Shown one piece after another: positions 24,028 through 36,759 of a stretch of 64,000 nt of DNA. The number at the start of each line of letters is the position of its first letter. Within the stretch, counting starts at the first letter, position 1. The stretch lies in NCBI RefSeq assembly GCF_026212465.1, contig NC_080060.1:14576992-14640991 (forward strand), written 5' to 3'. The DNA is from Amaranthus tricolor (lineage: Eukaryota > Streptophyta > Magnoliopsida > Caryophyllales > Amaranthaceae). The notes beneath the pieces are model-generated. The model saw only the letters and a program-made list of their open reading frames with translations, was not told the DNA's origin and ran no database searches. The position numbers and the translations under genes are program-made.

Positions 24028-24192
24028 TTTATTTTGAAGAAGAAAAAACAAAATGCACATGGTTTTTTGTCATATTTTCTTTTGTTTGTTAGTGCATTTT
24101 GTATGATAAATTATACTAATATATTATGTAAATGCTATTTTTTTTGCCATCTTTAGAATTTATTGTCTTTAAATTTTTTTTCGTTCTTCTGC

Positions 24193-24217
24193 TTATTATT
24201 ATTATTATTATTATTAC

Positions 24218-24274
<57 letters not shown>
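24193..24274. repeat. ATT microsatellite
   Basis: Nearly pure TTA/ATT units with one ACT variant, just upstream of copia gag. Poly-Ile translations through it are not genes. Confidence 0.95.
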
Positions 24275-24458
24275 CATTCCTATTGTTCTTGATTTATTCC
24301 TAAATTTGTTATCTACAACAAATTCATAACAATAACCAAGGGGTAGAAGATTATGAAATTAAAAATTCATAATTTTTCTAATGGTTTATTATTATGAAAA
24401 TATAAGAATTATTGCATTGTTATATACTTACAAAACAATTATATATTATGTAGCAAGT

Positions 24459-25622
24459 ATGACAGAAATTACCAAAAGACTATTCAACATATTAGACTTA
24501 ACTGGACAAAAATTCTTAGAATGGAAAGAAGATGCCATCATGAACTTAGAAACTCAAGGACTTGAACATACTGCATTGGAAGTAAAAGAAAAGGATCCAA
24601 TAGATGGAACTCAAGCTACCAAAATAAAGGTAGCTACAAATCAAGAAAAGGCCAAAGCCTTAGTCCTCTTGAAGCATCATATTCATGATAGCTTTAAATC
24701 TGAATATTTATTTATAAAAGATCCCAAAACATTGTGGGACTCTCTTGTTTAAAGATTTGATCACCACAAAAGGGTGCTTCTTCCACAAGCTAGCCATGAG
24801 TGGAAGAATTTTAGATTTTTAGATTTTAAGACTCCCAGTGAGTACAATTCAACATTATACCGAATTGCATCAATGTTGAAATATTGTGAGCACCCGGTGA
24901 CTGATGCAGAAATGATTGAACTCACATTTATCTACTTTTCATCCATCAAAAATTATTCTGCAACAACAATATAGAGAAAGAAATTTCAAAAGATATTCAG
25001 ATCTGAGTGTAGTACTCTCACTGGCTAAATAGCATAATGATCTTGTCTAAAAAATCATAATATGAAACCTATTGGATCTCAAGCTATCCGTGAGACACAC
25101 TCTACTAAAACACATGTGCCTGAAGCAACTGCTGTCGAAAATAAAGGCCGTGGAAATTATAATAACCGTGGTAGAGGACGCGGAAATTTCCGAGGAAGAG
25201 GACGAGGAGAAGGTCGTGGATATTTTAATGGACATCGTAGAAAGTTTCAAGGATTCGACATAGGCCACTTTCCCCTAAATTATCAAAATATTCATTACAA
25301 TAATAATTCTCGAAGGGGAAAACAAGTTGGTTATCACAATAAAAATACCCATCAAGAAGAAAAAGAAAGTATTTGTTACAAATGTGGCATGACGGGGCAT
25401 TGGGCACGTACGTGTCGTACTGCCAAACATTTGGTGGAGCTGTATCTAGCTTCCCTAAAGAAAAAGAGAAAAGGTGTGGAAGCAAACTTTAATGAAGCAA
25501 GCACCTCAATGCCTAATGTCGATCCTAATAATAAAGCAAGCACGTCAATGCCTAATCTTGACCTTTCAGACTTCTATTTAGATGGCGATGAAAATGATAA
25601 AGAATATGACGAAGATATTTGA
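24459..25622 (+). pseudogene. Copia gag with RNA-binding zinc knuckle
   Basis: The start is chosen at ATG 24459 (MTEITKRLFNILDLTG...). The gag core includes FLEWKEDAIMNLE and LWDSLV, then TAA at 24750-24752; the same frame continues RFDHHKRVLLPQASHEW. Near 24950 the frame shifts: QQQYRERNFKRYSDL is readable in another frame before further stops. The C-terminal part (25062-25622) has an RG/RGR-rich stretch, the knuckle CYKCGMTGHWARTC (about 25376-25417), and an acidic end DENDKEYDEDI. The duplicated phrase ASTSMPN follows the knuckle twice. Gag would package the element RNA; this copy cannot make a full-length product. Confidence 0.85.
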
Positions 25623-25753
25623 ATTTTTCTTAACAATGTTGTGGTGCTTATTTAGTTGTATTTCTTTTTATGTGCAATCTCCTTTTTATGTATTGATATC
25701 ACCTTATGTTAATGAAATTTTATTTTAACTATCTATTTATTTAATATGAAGAT

Positions 25754-28700
25754 ATGGATCAGTTTGAAAATGGAGTCAAATATCAATGCCTCCTAGATAG
25801 TGGAACAACTCACACTATCCTAAAGCACAAAGAATACTTCTCTGAGTTGAAGATGGTGAAAGTAGATGTCACCAATATCTCTGGAACCACTACACTAATA
25901 GAGGGATATGGAAAAGCTCAAATAATACTTCCTAATGGGACAAAGCTAGTAATTAATGATGCTTTATATTCGAGTAAATCTCGAAGAAATCTCATAAGTT
26001 TCAAAGATGTACGCCAAAATGGTTATCATTTAGAAACAATGACCGAAAATCATACTAAATATTTATGCATCACATCTGAAAAATGCGGCAAGAAAAGCAT
26101 TCATGAAAAATTACCAGCATACTCATCAGGATTATATTGCATTAATATAAAACCAGTTGAGATAAACATGGTGTCTAATCAGAAGTTAGATAATAAAGAA
26201 ATGATAAAGTTATGGCATGACCGATTGGGTCATCCTGGTGTGGGAATGATGCAAAAAGTTATTGAAAATTCAATTGGGCATCCAATGAAGAAAATGAGAA
26301 TTCCCCAACCAAATGAATTATCATGTTCTGCATGCTCACATGGAAAATTGATAATCAGACCATCTTTAAATAAAATTGCTACTGAAACTTTTAAATTTCT
26401 AGAAAGAATTCATGGAGATATATGTGGGCCAATTAATCCTGCTTCTGGGCCATTTAGATATTTTATGGTATTTATTGATGCCTCAACACGATGGTCACAT
26501 GTAGTCTCCTACAAACTAGAAATGTGGCATTTGCGAAATTACTTGCTCAAATAATTCGATTGAGAAATCAATTTCCATATTATACAATTAAGCGAATAAG
26601 GCTTGACAATGCTGGAGAATTTACATCTCAAACTTTTAATGATTATTGCACGTCAATTGGAATTGACGTAGAACATCCAATAGCTCATGTTCTTACTCAA
26701 AATGGTCTGGCTGAATCATTGATTAAAAGACTCCAATTAATAGCAAGACCATTATTAATGAGGTCGAAATTGCCATCATCTGCGTGGGGACATGCAATAA
26801 TAGATGCATCGTTATTGATAAGATTGAGAACCAAATATATCACACTTGAAAATATTTGGATGTGCAGTATATGTCCCTATTGCGCCACCCCAACGTACAA
26901 AAATGGGTCCACAAAGAAGGATGAGAATTTATGTTGGATTTGAATGCCCATCAATTATCAAATATTTAGAACCAATGACTGGTGATTTATTTAATGCTAG
27001 ATTTGCAGATTGTCATTTTAATGAGACAATATTCCCATCCTTAGGGGGAGAGAAAGTGGACCCGAATAAGAAGGAAATAGATCTCACATGGAATGCAATG
27101 CATTTGAAAATATATGATCCAAAAACGAATGCTTTTGAATAAGAAGTTAGAAAAATTTTCCATAATCAATATATTGCAAACAGATTACCTGATGCATTTG
27201 TAGAAACAAAGCAAGTGACAAAATCATATATTCCTGCCGCAAATATTCCGGCACGAATTGAAATTCCCATTGATAACAAAACCACTGAAAATGAATCTAT
27301 TGCACGCCAGAAGCGTGGAAGACCACTTGGTTCAAAGGATTTGAAACAAAAAAAATCCAAAAGGTTGAATGAAATGGCAAATGTTATCAATATTACTTCT
27401 TCAATGAATTGTAAAGAAACAAGTTTTGGAGATAATGATGAAAATCTGAGAGAAGAAGAAAATAATAATATCAAAGATAACAATGAAATTTCGATTAATT
27501 GCATTTCAACTAAAAGGCAAATAAATCAAAAGAATGTTATTGTTAATGATGCACTTGCTCATTCAATCACCACCGAAATAACACTTGATGAAAATGATAT
27601 AGAACCAAGAACGATACAACAATGTCGGCGTAGAAATGATTGGTCAAAATGGAAAGATGCTATTCAAGCGGAATTAAAGTCACTTGAAAAACGAGAAGTT
27701 TTTGGACAAATTACCCAACCACCAAATGGTATAAAACCGGTCGGCTATAAATGGTGTTATTAAGAAAAAGAAATGAAAAAGATGAAGTGGTCAGATATAA
27801 GGCACGACTTGTAGCACAAGGTTTTTCCCAAAGACCAGGGATTGATTATGAAGAAACGTATTCTCCAGTAGTAGATGCGACTACACTAAGATTCTTGATA
27901 AGTCTAACTGTCTCAAACAGTTTGCAAATGCGACTTATGGATGTTGTGACCGCGTATTTATATGGTTCACTTGATACAGACATTTATATGAAAGTCCCTG
28001 AAGGACTTAAGTTGCCAGAAAACCACCGATCACCAGAAATGTTTTTCATAAAGCTGAAAAGGTCACTTTATGGACTAAGACAATCTGGAAGAATGTGGTA
28101 TAGCCGTCTTAGTGAATATCTCCTGAAAGAAGGGTTCAAAAATGACCAAATCAGTCCTTGTGTATTTATTAAACGGACTCAATCAAGATTTTCTACAATT
28201 GCAGTTTATGTTATTGATTTAAATATCATTGGAACTCCCAAAGAGCTTGAACAAACTGCAAAATATTTGATGAAAGAATTTCAAATGAAAGATCTTGGTA
28301 AAACAAAGTTTTGCCTTGGATTACAAATGGAGCACTTAAGGGGTGGAATCTTTGTACACCAATCCAACTATATAGAAAAAGTCCTAAAAAGATTTCATAT
28401 GGACAAAGCTCATCCGCTGAGCTCTCCAATGATAGTGCGATCATTAAAGCCAAAAGATGATCCATTTCGACCTTGTGAAGAAGACGAGGAGATTCTTGGC
28501 CCTGAAGTGCCATATTTAAGCGCAATTGGAGCTCTGATGCATCTAGCTAATAATACAAAACCTGATATTGCTTTCGTTGTTAATTTATTGGCTAGATATA
28601 GTAATTCACCAACAAAGAGATATTGGAGCGGAATAAAATATTTGTTTCGCTACCTTCGAGGAACTAAAGATCTTGGATTACTTTATAGATCAAAGCAAGA

Positions 28701-29206
28701 TGCTACTCTTGTTGGATATGCAGATGCTGGATACTTATCAGATCCCCATAAGGCTAAATCACAAAATGGATGTGTATTCACATATGGAGGTACCGCAACA
28801 TCTTGGAGCTCCACGAAACAAACACTGACAGCTACATCATCAAACCACGCAGAATTGATCGCCCTTTATTAAACAAGTAGAGAATGCATTTGGTTAAGGT
28901 TAGTAATTGGTCACATTCAAGAAGAATGTGGGATAAACTCGATAATAAATTCTCCAACTGTAATTTTGGAAGATAATACTGGTTGCATTGAATAAGTTAG
29001 TGAAGGATTTATAAAAGGGGATAAAACCAAACACATAGCACCAAAACTCTTTTTTGCACATGACCTCGAGAAGTACAAAAATAGTAAAAGTAAACAAATT
29101 CAATCAAGTGAAAATCTTGCAGATCTATTCACAAAGTCCCTTCCATCACAGAGATTCGAGCAACTTGTATATAAAATTGGAATATGTCATCTACGAGATA
29201 TCTGTT
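25754..29206 (+). pseudogene. Copia pol: protease, integrase, RT, RNase H (broken)
   Basis: Protease LLDSGTTHTILK (about 25790); GAG-pre-integrase LWHDRLGHPGVGM and finger CSACSHGK (26212-26345); integrase core HGDICGP, FIDASTRW and RLDNAGEFTSQ. The frame shifts near 26520, and near 26840 a block of roughly 20 residues normally found before KIFGCAVYVP is missing. A hinge region (27215-27600) leads to RT: ARLVAQGFSQRPG, AYLYGSLDTDIYMK, YGLRQSGRMWYSRL. The RT active-site box reads YVIDLN instead of YVDD, so one catalytic Asp is lost. RNase H follows with YADAGYLSDPHKAKS, a stop at 28870-28872 and degenerate codons to about 29206 (LADLFTKSLPSQRF). This is a non-functional copy. Confidence 0.88.
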
Positions 29207-29371
29207 GAACTCAGGGAGAGAATCATATTTACTGCACTCTTTTTCCCTTCGTTCAGGTTTTTATCCCATTGGGTTTTTCCTTACAAGGGTTTTAACGAGG
29301 CAGTATTAAATAGAAATATTGTTATAATATATATATTATTTTTACATAATTAGAATGCATTCAAGGGGAAG

Positions 29372-29594
29372 TGTTGAAATATAGTGTGAAAGGTAATTAA
29401 TGAATATAGTGTGAAAGGTAATTAACGAATTTACCCTAATGTGAATGCATTCAATGTAATTGTGGATGAACTTACCTATAAATATGGAAGTTCACCATTG
29501 TAAAAATTACACCAATGAGTAAAACATCTCTATCTTCTAACTTTTACTCATTCTACTTCCTCCTTATCTCTCTAAATCTCTCTAAGTTTTAACA
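29372..29594 (+). repeat. 3' LTR of the copia element
   Basis: 223 bp, TGTTGAAATATAG to AAGTTTTAACA, with a TATA box at 29477-29484. AAGGGGAAG (29363-29371) precedes it and the duplication ATATC follows at 29595-29599. Confidence 0.92.
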
Positions 29595-30747
29595 ATATCT
29601 TATATAATTTATATTTATTGTGTTCTTAGAACAGTAAAACGGATTTTAAACAAAAGTAAAACTATTACTATAAACTAATATTGAAGGACCTGAACTTAAT
29701 TTAAAGGATCCCGACATCTCGTACATTTATATTCTTCACTAATATGGTGAAATGCTTTCTATCGGGCTGGTCTAATATATACTTTTTGTCTTAAAGTGAT
29801 TATTTATAATGTTAAAATAATTACTTACAATCTTAAAATATTCATTTTTTATAGTCTTAGAGTGGTTACTTTTAAGTTTAAGATGATAACTTACAATTTT
29901 AAAATTATTAATTAAAAAAATGGGCTAATTATATGGGTTCTTCTCGTGATGAGACGGTCTCATTCACTTTCGTTGTGGTGTTATGTTTATTATTGATAAC
30001 ACCACTAGATCCTATGTCACAAAACGTTTTAGTTTGATTTTTTATTATGTTGCTAAAGAATGTAATATATGTCACTAAATTCTCTATATATACTATTAGA
30101 AATTTAAAATAGTAATATATAAATTAAATATCACTAAATATATCCCATTAAAAGCAAATTATATTGTAGTGTAATTAACAACCACAAAACGAAGGGTATA
30201 GGCCGGTGAGCCCTGCCTCCCTCAGTCCATAAATGTACAATTAAGTAAGTTTAGAGGTCAGAGGTCTATGGTTCAAATTTTTAGTTATATTAAATTTTAA
30301 ACAATTACTTTGGCATATTTTTTATGAACCAAACTACTCCATTAAATTTTTTTTCATAAAAAATAGAGGAAAGTTAGACTTTTATGCTGTTTTATGTAAG
30401 TTGCCAGTGTATTAATTGTTTGATTATATATTTTTCTTAGAGTATTAATCATTTGAATATAACTTTTTACTAATATATCGTTGATCTGACTATAATTTTT
30501 TTTCATTTGTCTATATCTCATTAATGTAATTTTGCTAGTGATATCAATGTGGTCTCTCCAAATAAAAAATCCTAACTTCCCCTCCTCAAGATGAAATCGT
30601 GGGGGAAAAATTAAAAAAATAAAACGTTGGAGTTTCAAAGCTTTTGATCTTAAAGTTGAATAAATTGGGGGATTTTGTAATAGCTTTTGGGTTGAGTTTT
30701 AGGTTTTCTTTTGAATTTATTCTTTTTAATAAGTTAAAAAGCTAATA
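29595..30747. other. Unassigned AT-rich DNA
   Basis: No gene recognised. At 29797-29900 a phrase like TTAAAATAATTACTTACAATC recurs several times with variation. GAGACGGTCTC at about 29960 is a short palindrome often seen in plant repeats. Short ORFs here show no domain. Confidence 0.5.
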
Positions 30748-31034
30748 TAACATATTTGGTAAATAAACTTTTATCCACCTGAAAAGGTTGTTTTTAGCCA
30801 AAATGAAAAGGTAAATTTGATTGCCTTTTTTTTTTTTATTACTATATTGTGGCTTATTGATTTACTTTTTATTTGATAAACATCCAACAAGCAATATATA
30901 ATTTGTATGAAGATTCTCTTTATACAGCTGAATTATTCAAGTAGTTTAAAAGCCAATTAAAAAAACTAGCACTTCTAATTTATCAAATAAGCCGATCAAA
31001 AAAAATAACAACCAACGATTATTTGTCAAATACC
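30748..31034. mobile_element. Possible small MITE with imperfect terminal repeats
   Basis: ATATTTGGTAAATAA at the left and TTATTTGTCAAATAC at the right are imperfect inverted repeats around an AT-rich body with several AAGC/GCTT and TAAGCC/GGCTTA pairs. No clear target duplication was found, so the call is tentative. Confidence 0.3.
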
Positions 31035-31120
31035 ACTGGCTTCCTTTTGGTACACATTCAAAAATATTAATAATAGTGAAGTTTTAATGTTAATAGCATT
31101 GGATTAATGCAGATGTAATA

Positions 31121-31376
31121 CTCTCTCCTATTCACTTTAATAGTCCCATTTGATTTTTCACGGATTTTAAGGAGAGTCAAAAGTGAAAGAGAGTGGTATT
31201 ATGAGTTTTTAATGTAATGGAGGAAAATTAGTATAGGTAATGGAGGGTATAATTGAAAATATGATAAAGTTACCAAGGGCATAAAAGTTAAAAACCCATA
31301 CCAAAAATAAAAATGAGACAATTAAAGTGACTTGACTATAAAAGTAAATGGAACACATAAGCTGAATAGAAGGGAG
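31121..31376. mobile_element. Stowaway-like MITE
   Basis: 256 bp between TA dinucleotides. The left end CTCTCTCCTATTCACTTT and the reverse of the right end CTCCCTTCTATTCAGCTT are inverted repeats, each flanked by TA (31119-31120 and 31377-31378). There is no coding capacity. A truncated copy lies inverted at 21143-21317. Confidence 0.78.
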
Positions 31377-32115
31377 TATAATGTAAGTAACGAAGTTTTT
31401 GCAGTAATTTTACTAGAAAGCAAAGTCACACATAAAGGTTCTTGATTGTGCTTGTTCAACTCTAAATATTTTTTTATACAAATTCTTTCTAATCTTGTTT
31501 ACTTCAACATTGGTATTTAATAGTAATGAAAATTTTAAAGTAAGTTCATTTTTGTGAATATAATTACATTTCTAAAATATAACATCCTACTTTTTCAGAA
31601 AAACTAACAATAGAGATACAAAAATTATGCACTAGTTTTCAAGAAAACTAACGATGTAATTATTTGCAATTAACACTATTTAAAATTTATAACAATAAAA
31701 GAAACATAATATTATACTAATCCCTCTTATTCATTATATGTGTCCTATTAACTGGACATGTTTACCGAAAAAAATTCTATAATATTAATATATTTAACTG
31801 TATATAATTAAAAATTAAAATAACTTGAAGATAAGTGATGAATTTCACTAACATAAAATGACAAATTTCACTACAAATTTACAAATTATTTATGTTACAA
31901 GCACAAAAAATAAATAACAATATTTGTGATGAATTGCAATGCATATTCTTGGTGTTGTATCTTTTAAACTTGTGGGGCTTTCTGGTTATTGTTCGATTTA
32001 TGAACTAGTATCAAATCTGTTATTATTGTTCGATTTTTTTATATGGGTCCTTCAACATCAATAGACATACCTTATTCCTTTTTAGCAATAAATACCTCTT
32101 CAAATATAATTACTA
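31377..32115. other. Unassigned AT-rich DNA
   Basis: No coding signature, terminal repeat or RNA gene is recognisable between the two MITEs. Confidence 0.6.
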
Positions 32116-33365
32116 CTCCCCCTAATTCAATTTACTTGTCCCATTTCATTTGAGTACAAATATTAAGAAAATAAGGGGATCATCTAAAATAATAGCCTCA
32201 TCTGCAATATTGAGTGTTTTTAATATTAAGAATTAGAGAGGACCACCTAAAATAGTAGACTCATGTGCAATAATAAGTTTTTGTAATATTAAGAAAATAA
32301 GAAAACTAGAGGTGTTCATTCGGGTAATCCGGTCGGTTTTAAATGGGTGTCATTCGATTCGGTTGTATTTCGGATTGGTTATATTTCGAATGCGTGTTGC
32401 GACGGATCATAATCGGGTCGGGTCGGTTAGTCACGGTTTGGTTGAAGATCGGTTATTCGAGCTATCGGGTTAGCATCAGTTCGGTGTCGGTTGAAGTTCG
32501 TGTCAAGTTTCAATCAGTCTCGGATTGTCATCGGTTAATAATTGGTTCGGTTTTACCGTGTGCAGATCGAGTTAAGGTATTTTTCAAGTAGAATTCGGCT
32601 ACGAATTGCGAATTACTAATTACTATTGGTCGAGTCAGTATCAGATTAAGTTGTTAGTCATTTTTTTTATTGATGATAAGGTTCCTTTAGTTAAAGCAAA
32701 ATAGTGAAAATGCAAATCAATTAGTGATCATTATTACATTGTTACTTTTACTTGTTTGACCGGAAATTAAAATTATAAAGTTTTATCAATTTTCATATAA
32801 TTCGATTAAAAGTAGTTAAATAAACATTGACCATTGATTATTAACTCTAAATATATGAAACCATGTATTTTTAAAATTAATTTTATTAAATTATTTATGA
32901 CTTTATTAGAATAACTAATAAAATTATTAAATATGAGTCAATCATACTTCTATGTAAAAAATTTGTTCAGGTTTACAGCAGTTCGATCTAAACTTCGTTT
33001 GGGTTAAGTTGGTTTTAGCCGGATCGAGTTCGGTTTTGAGCATGATTCGGGTCGGATATGACTCGGGTCGGTCACTATTAAGTTCGTGTAATCTCGGTTA
33101 ACAGTTACGTGTCGGTTAGAAAAATCGGTTACAGCTCGGGTTCAGTTTTTCCATTTTCAGTTGTCAACCGATTCGAGTATAGCTTCGAGTCGGGTAATAT
33201 CAATTCGATAAACCTAAAAAAGGAACACATTTTCGGGTCGGCTCACTTTTGAACAGCTGTAAAGAAAACTACCTATAAATATAAGTCTTAAAATAGAAAT
33301 GGGACAAAATAAGATAAACTTACTCAATAAGTAAATGAGATAAGTAAAAAAATTGAATGGAATAT
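32116..33365. mobile_element. MITE split by a hAT element
   Basis: The left part (32116-32306) starts CTCCCCCTAATTCAATTTAC after TA and includes TTGTCCCATTTC. The right part (33262-33365) contains GAAATGGGACAA and ends near AATTGAATGGAATATA, the inverted counterpart. A roughly 60-bp tandem duplication lies in the left part (32180-32300). The hAT copy at 32307-33261 interrupts it. Confidence 0.55.
32307..33261 (+). mobile_element. Nonautonomous hAT-type element, copy 2
   Basis: 955 bp, TAGAGGTGTTCA ... TGAACAGCTGTA, with the perfect 8-bp duplication AAGAAAAC at 32299-32306 and 33262-33269. It is homologous to 22775-23756, including the TCGG-rich subterminal zones and the AT-rich centre (shared CATTGACCATTGATTATTAA). 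It carries no transposase. Confidence 0.92.
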
Positions 33366-33480
33366 ATAAATGTCACATGTCAATCACCCAATGAACCATT
33401 GAATTGTTAAATTGGGGATACTATCATACTCTCAACTTTTGCTTTTGTACTTTACTAATAAACCTCAAATATATTATATA

Positions 33481-33702
33481 CTTCCTCCTTTCCAAGTAGA
33501 TTGGTTCGTTACATTTAATTTGTGATTAATTTTTTATTTATATATTAAAATATAGTTAAGTGAGATTTTATTTAATTCGTCTTATTACAAAGATTATTAA
33601 TATCAATATTTATATTTATCATACATAATTAAAGATATTAAAAATTGAATTAGTGTATTGAACTGCATGAAAAAAAATGCAAATAAATTCGAACGGAGGG
33701 AG
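33481..33702. mobile_element. Stowaway-like MITE
   Basis: 222 bp between TA dinucleotides (33479-33480, 33703-33704). The left end is CTTCCTCCTTTCC and the right end CGAACGGAGGGAG, the usual Stowaway TIR form. No ORF. Confidence 0.75.
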
Positions 33703-33926
33703 TAATTTATTAATTCAGGGACCATGTCAATTTTAGTTGATGAATAGTTTAAAATAATGATTTAACTTAATTAAAGTTATTGATTCTTATCTATACTCAT
33801 CTTAACCTACATGAATTATTAAAACTTATTCTATATTATTATCTTTTATTTCAACTTATTTTTTCTAAAAAAATCTCACATATATACAGATGGTAGCCAA
33901 GTAAACAATATAGCCATAAGTAATGA

Positions 33927-35164
33927 TGAAGAAGACTATAACTCCTTTAAGTGATGATATTGAAAACTCAGATTAAATTAATTAAAAATAAAGTAATTAC
34001 ATTTAGTTGATTAATAAGTCCAAAATCATATTGAGTAATAAATTGGGTTAAAATAGGTTTAGTCTAATAATATCTCATGTTTAATTTAGTCTTATACTCT
34101 TATGTTTTATAAGTTAAATAAATTAGACTAAGTAGTATTTATGTTTTAAATTGCAAAATTTTATATTTGCTAAAATTGAAATAAGTAAGTTACTTAATCA
34201 ACAAGACTATTTGTGCTAAAGATAGGCATTCCTAAAAATGTAGAACCGAGTTCCTAAGATTATGGATATGTTGTCAAGCGTTCCTACATTATAGGGAAAT
34301 GTAGTTTTTAGAATGTTCTAAAATCTTTGTTATGAAATGTTTTTAGAGTCTATAAACGGATCAACCTAAGTTGACTTAAATTGAAATAAATTAAACGTTT
34401 AAGAATAATTGTAATATCACCTAGTTATTGCTAGTATTCGAACTAACTTGATAGAATTGTGTAAGTCTTAAAGAAGCTAAAAATTACTAAAACGCGTTTG
34501 GTCAAGAAGTCCAAAGGAGCATCTAACTTCCTGTAGTCCAAAGTTTTGACATTTAATCCTAACATAACCAGAAGTGAGATAAATAAGGAGATGGAGCTTA
34601 TTGTTCATAACGGCTAGTTAGGAGGTGTCCCATATATATGAAGTTTCATCAATTTTGGAGGGCATACATTACAACACACCTACATACTCCTATCTATTTT
34701 TCTAAGTTTAAAAAGAGTTGTAATCTTGTTCTTCATTATTTTTCTAACTCTCACTATTGTAATAGGTTTTAGAGTTCAAGAGAGTAGGATTTGTAATTTC
34801 ATTTTATGCCTCAAGTCTTAGATCTTTTATTAAAGGGAACTTGTAGATCGTTCTTCAAGGGCAAGAATGTGGTGAGAGAAGATAGAGAGATCTTCTTAGT
34901 GATCTAGTTCTGTTAATAAAAGAGGTTGAAATCTAAGGATTGGAAAGGAATCGATAGGCGGGGAGTAGGCTATGGATAGCTGAACCTTGATAACAAATCG
35001 TTGGTCTTGTCTATATTTAATTTTTCAATTAAGTTTTAGATTTGTTATTCAACCTCTGAATAGTTTCTAGAAAAATGTTTGAGAGGTCTCACAATGAAAA
35101 ATGTTAAATGGTTATACTTACTATTCACCCCCCCAAAGAGTAATCGATCTCCTATCAACCTTCA
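33927..35164 (+). repeat. 5' LTR of the SIRE-like element
   Basis: About 1,238 bp, starting TGAAGAAGACTATAACTCC and ending CCTATCAACCTTCA, immediately before the primer site. Two other copies in the window, 43428-44690 (inverted) and 46703-47857, define its limits. Confidence 0.85.
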
Positions 35165-35166
35165 AT

Positions 35167-35178
35167 TGGTATCAGAGC
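35167..35178 (+). other. Primer binding site of the SIRE-like element
   Basis: TGGTATCAGAGC, initiator-Met type, two bases after the 5' LTR. Confidence 0.93.
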
Positions 35179-35211
35179 TGAGTTTCACGTGTGAAGATTG
35201 ACAATCTCGTG

Positions 35212-36160
35212 ATGGATCCAATAGGAGATAGTAACCAATCTCTTATCAATCTTGTTTTGTGGAACAAATTTTTCACATTGAAAAGCATTAATGCAGATGT
35301 TCGTCATAGAGAAGACATGGATTTATGGGACATCATCTCTAAAAGGACCTAAGGTTCTATGAAAAGGACTCGGATGGAAATGATGTTTAAAAGTCAGACT
35401 CAGACATCATCATTTAAGGATGAATTTTGTTGCACTTTGAACTGCCTACCAAGACCTTGAGATACAAGTCAAAGCAAGACTTGTAATGAAAGGACGCTGT
35501 AACTCGTAAGAATCAAATGATGTCTTCGAAGGACTTAGCTAGAGTTATATCTTTAGAATGTTCTTGGATTGATTTTACATATGAAGGAACAAGCTAAGTC
35601 AAAGAGACAAAAATAAACATCCTTATGCATCAATACGAAATGTTCAAGATGAAAAAGGATGAGAATATTAATGAGATGTTTACTCATTTTACATTAATTA
35701 ATAAGTTTGAACTCTCTTGGCAAAACTTTTTCTAATACAGTGAAGGTCTAACAGGTCTTGAGATGTCTTCCAAGATCGAAATGGGGTTTAAAAGTTACCG
35801 CCATAGAAGAAGCCCAAGACTTGAGAGTGCTATCACTTGTTGATCTTATTAGACAACTCACTACTCATGAAGTTACCCTACATGATTATGGAGAAAGTGA
35901 TGTCATACCATCTATGAAGAATCTTGCACTCAAGACAAAGAAACGTGATGAATCCTCAAGCGAATATAAAGAAAGTGATAATGAGGAAGATCCCTTTGCC
36001 CTTATTAAAAGAGGTCTAGAAGCCATAATGAAGATGCGAAAAAAATTCAAAAAATGCAAATCAAGAAAACTTGCTTGTTTTGAGTGTGGATCTACAAAAC
36101 ATCTTGTAAAAGAATGTCCCAAAAAAAGAAGAAAAGGAACATTACAAGAAGAATAAAAAG
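35212..36160 (+). pseudogene. SIRE-like copia gag
   Basis: ATG 35212 (MDPIGDSNQS...) follows the primer site at the usual distance. MDLWDIISKRT is the conserved gag block, then stops and frameshifts. A readable stretch at 35758-36156 ends with the knuckle CFECGSTKHLVKEC (about 36075-36116) and a basic tail KKRRKG. The middle of gag between 35350 and 35750 is legible only as fragments in several frames. Confidence 0.75.
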
Positions 36161-36759
36161 AAATAAGCAATGGTTGTTAAGTGAATGGAGTGAATCTGAG
36201 GGGTCAAGTGAGTTGAAAAATAAGGATGGGCAACTCATTTGTGTCTTATGGCTCATAGCCATAAAGAGGACGATGAAGAAGACAACTCAAAAGAGGTACT
36301 AGATTTTCTTAATTCTTGCTCTAAAGATGAGTTGATTAAATCTTTTTCCGATATGTTTCAAATTGAAGACATTATAAAGAAAAATGATATAATTATGGCT
36401 AATACATAAAATTTAAAGAGACTGTCAAGGTCTTGAAATAAAAGAATAAAAGTCAAATAGAAAGGCACATTGAACTTCAAAATAAAAACTACGATCTTGA
36501 AGCTAAACTTAAGATGTTAAGGTATGAGTTTGAGAAAAATCTGCAATCCTTGAGTAAGTTGAACGATTGCAGATTGTTTCAAGTAAGGACTTCTAAAGTT
36601 TGCATGTCCCTACATACGTAAGGACAATCATATTATTAAGAACACCTTTCCTTATGAACTATGTGAACAGGTAAGAGAAATAAAGGTTCCAAAAGGGACA
36701 GTTCCACGTAACATGGTTCAACTCGAGTATGCTCTTAAATTTGTAACTTGTTTGGCTAA

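Larger units (their letters stand above)
21715..29594 (+). mobile_element. Copia element with small LTRs and extra DNA before gag
   Basis: Short LTRs (21715-21927 and 29372-29594) with ends TGTTGAAA...TTTTAACA are flanked by the 5-bp duplication ATATC at 21710-21714 and 29595-29599, so both ends belong to one insertion. A polypurine tract AAGGGGAAG precedes the 3' LTR (29363-29371). Gag-pol occupies 24459-29206 with several breaks. Between the 5' LTR and gag lie about 2.5 kb that a copia element does not need: an ORF at 22019-22408, paired hairpin repeats, a nonautonomous hAT, a small membrane-protein ORF and a microsatellite. After the LTR comes CGTTATCAGCACTAGC, which does not match the usual initiator-Met primer site. 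Confidence 0.9.

Noticed and set aside
29960..29975. Palindrome GAGACGGTCTC considered as a regulatory site or terminator
   Set aside because: A common plant repeat phrase with no adjacent gene; no support for a function.
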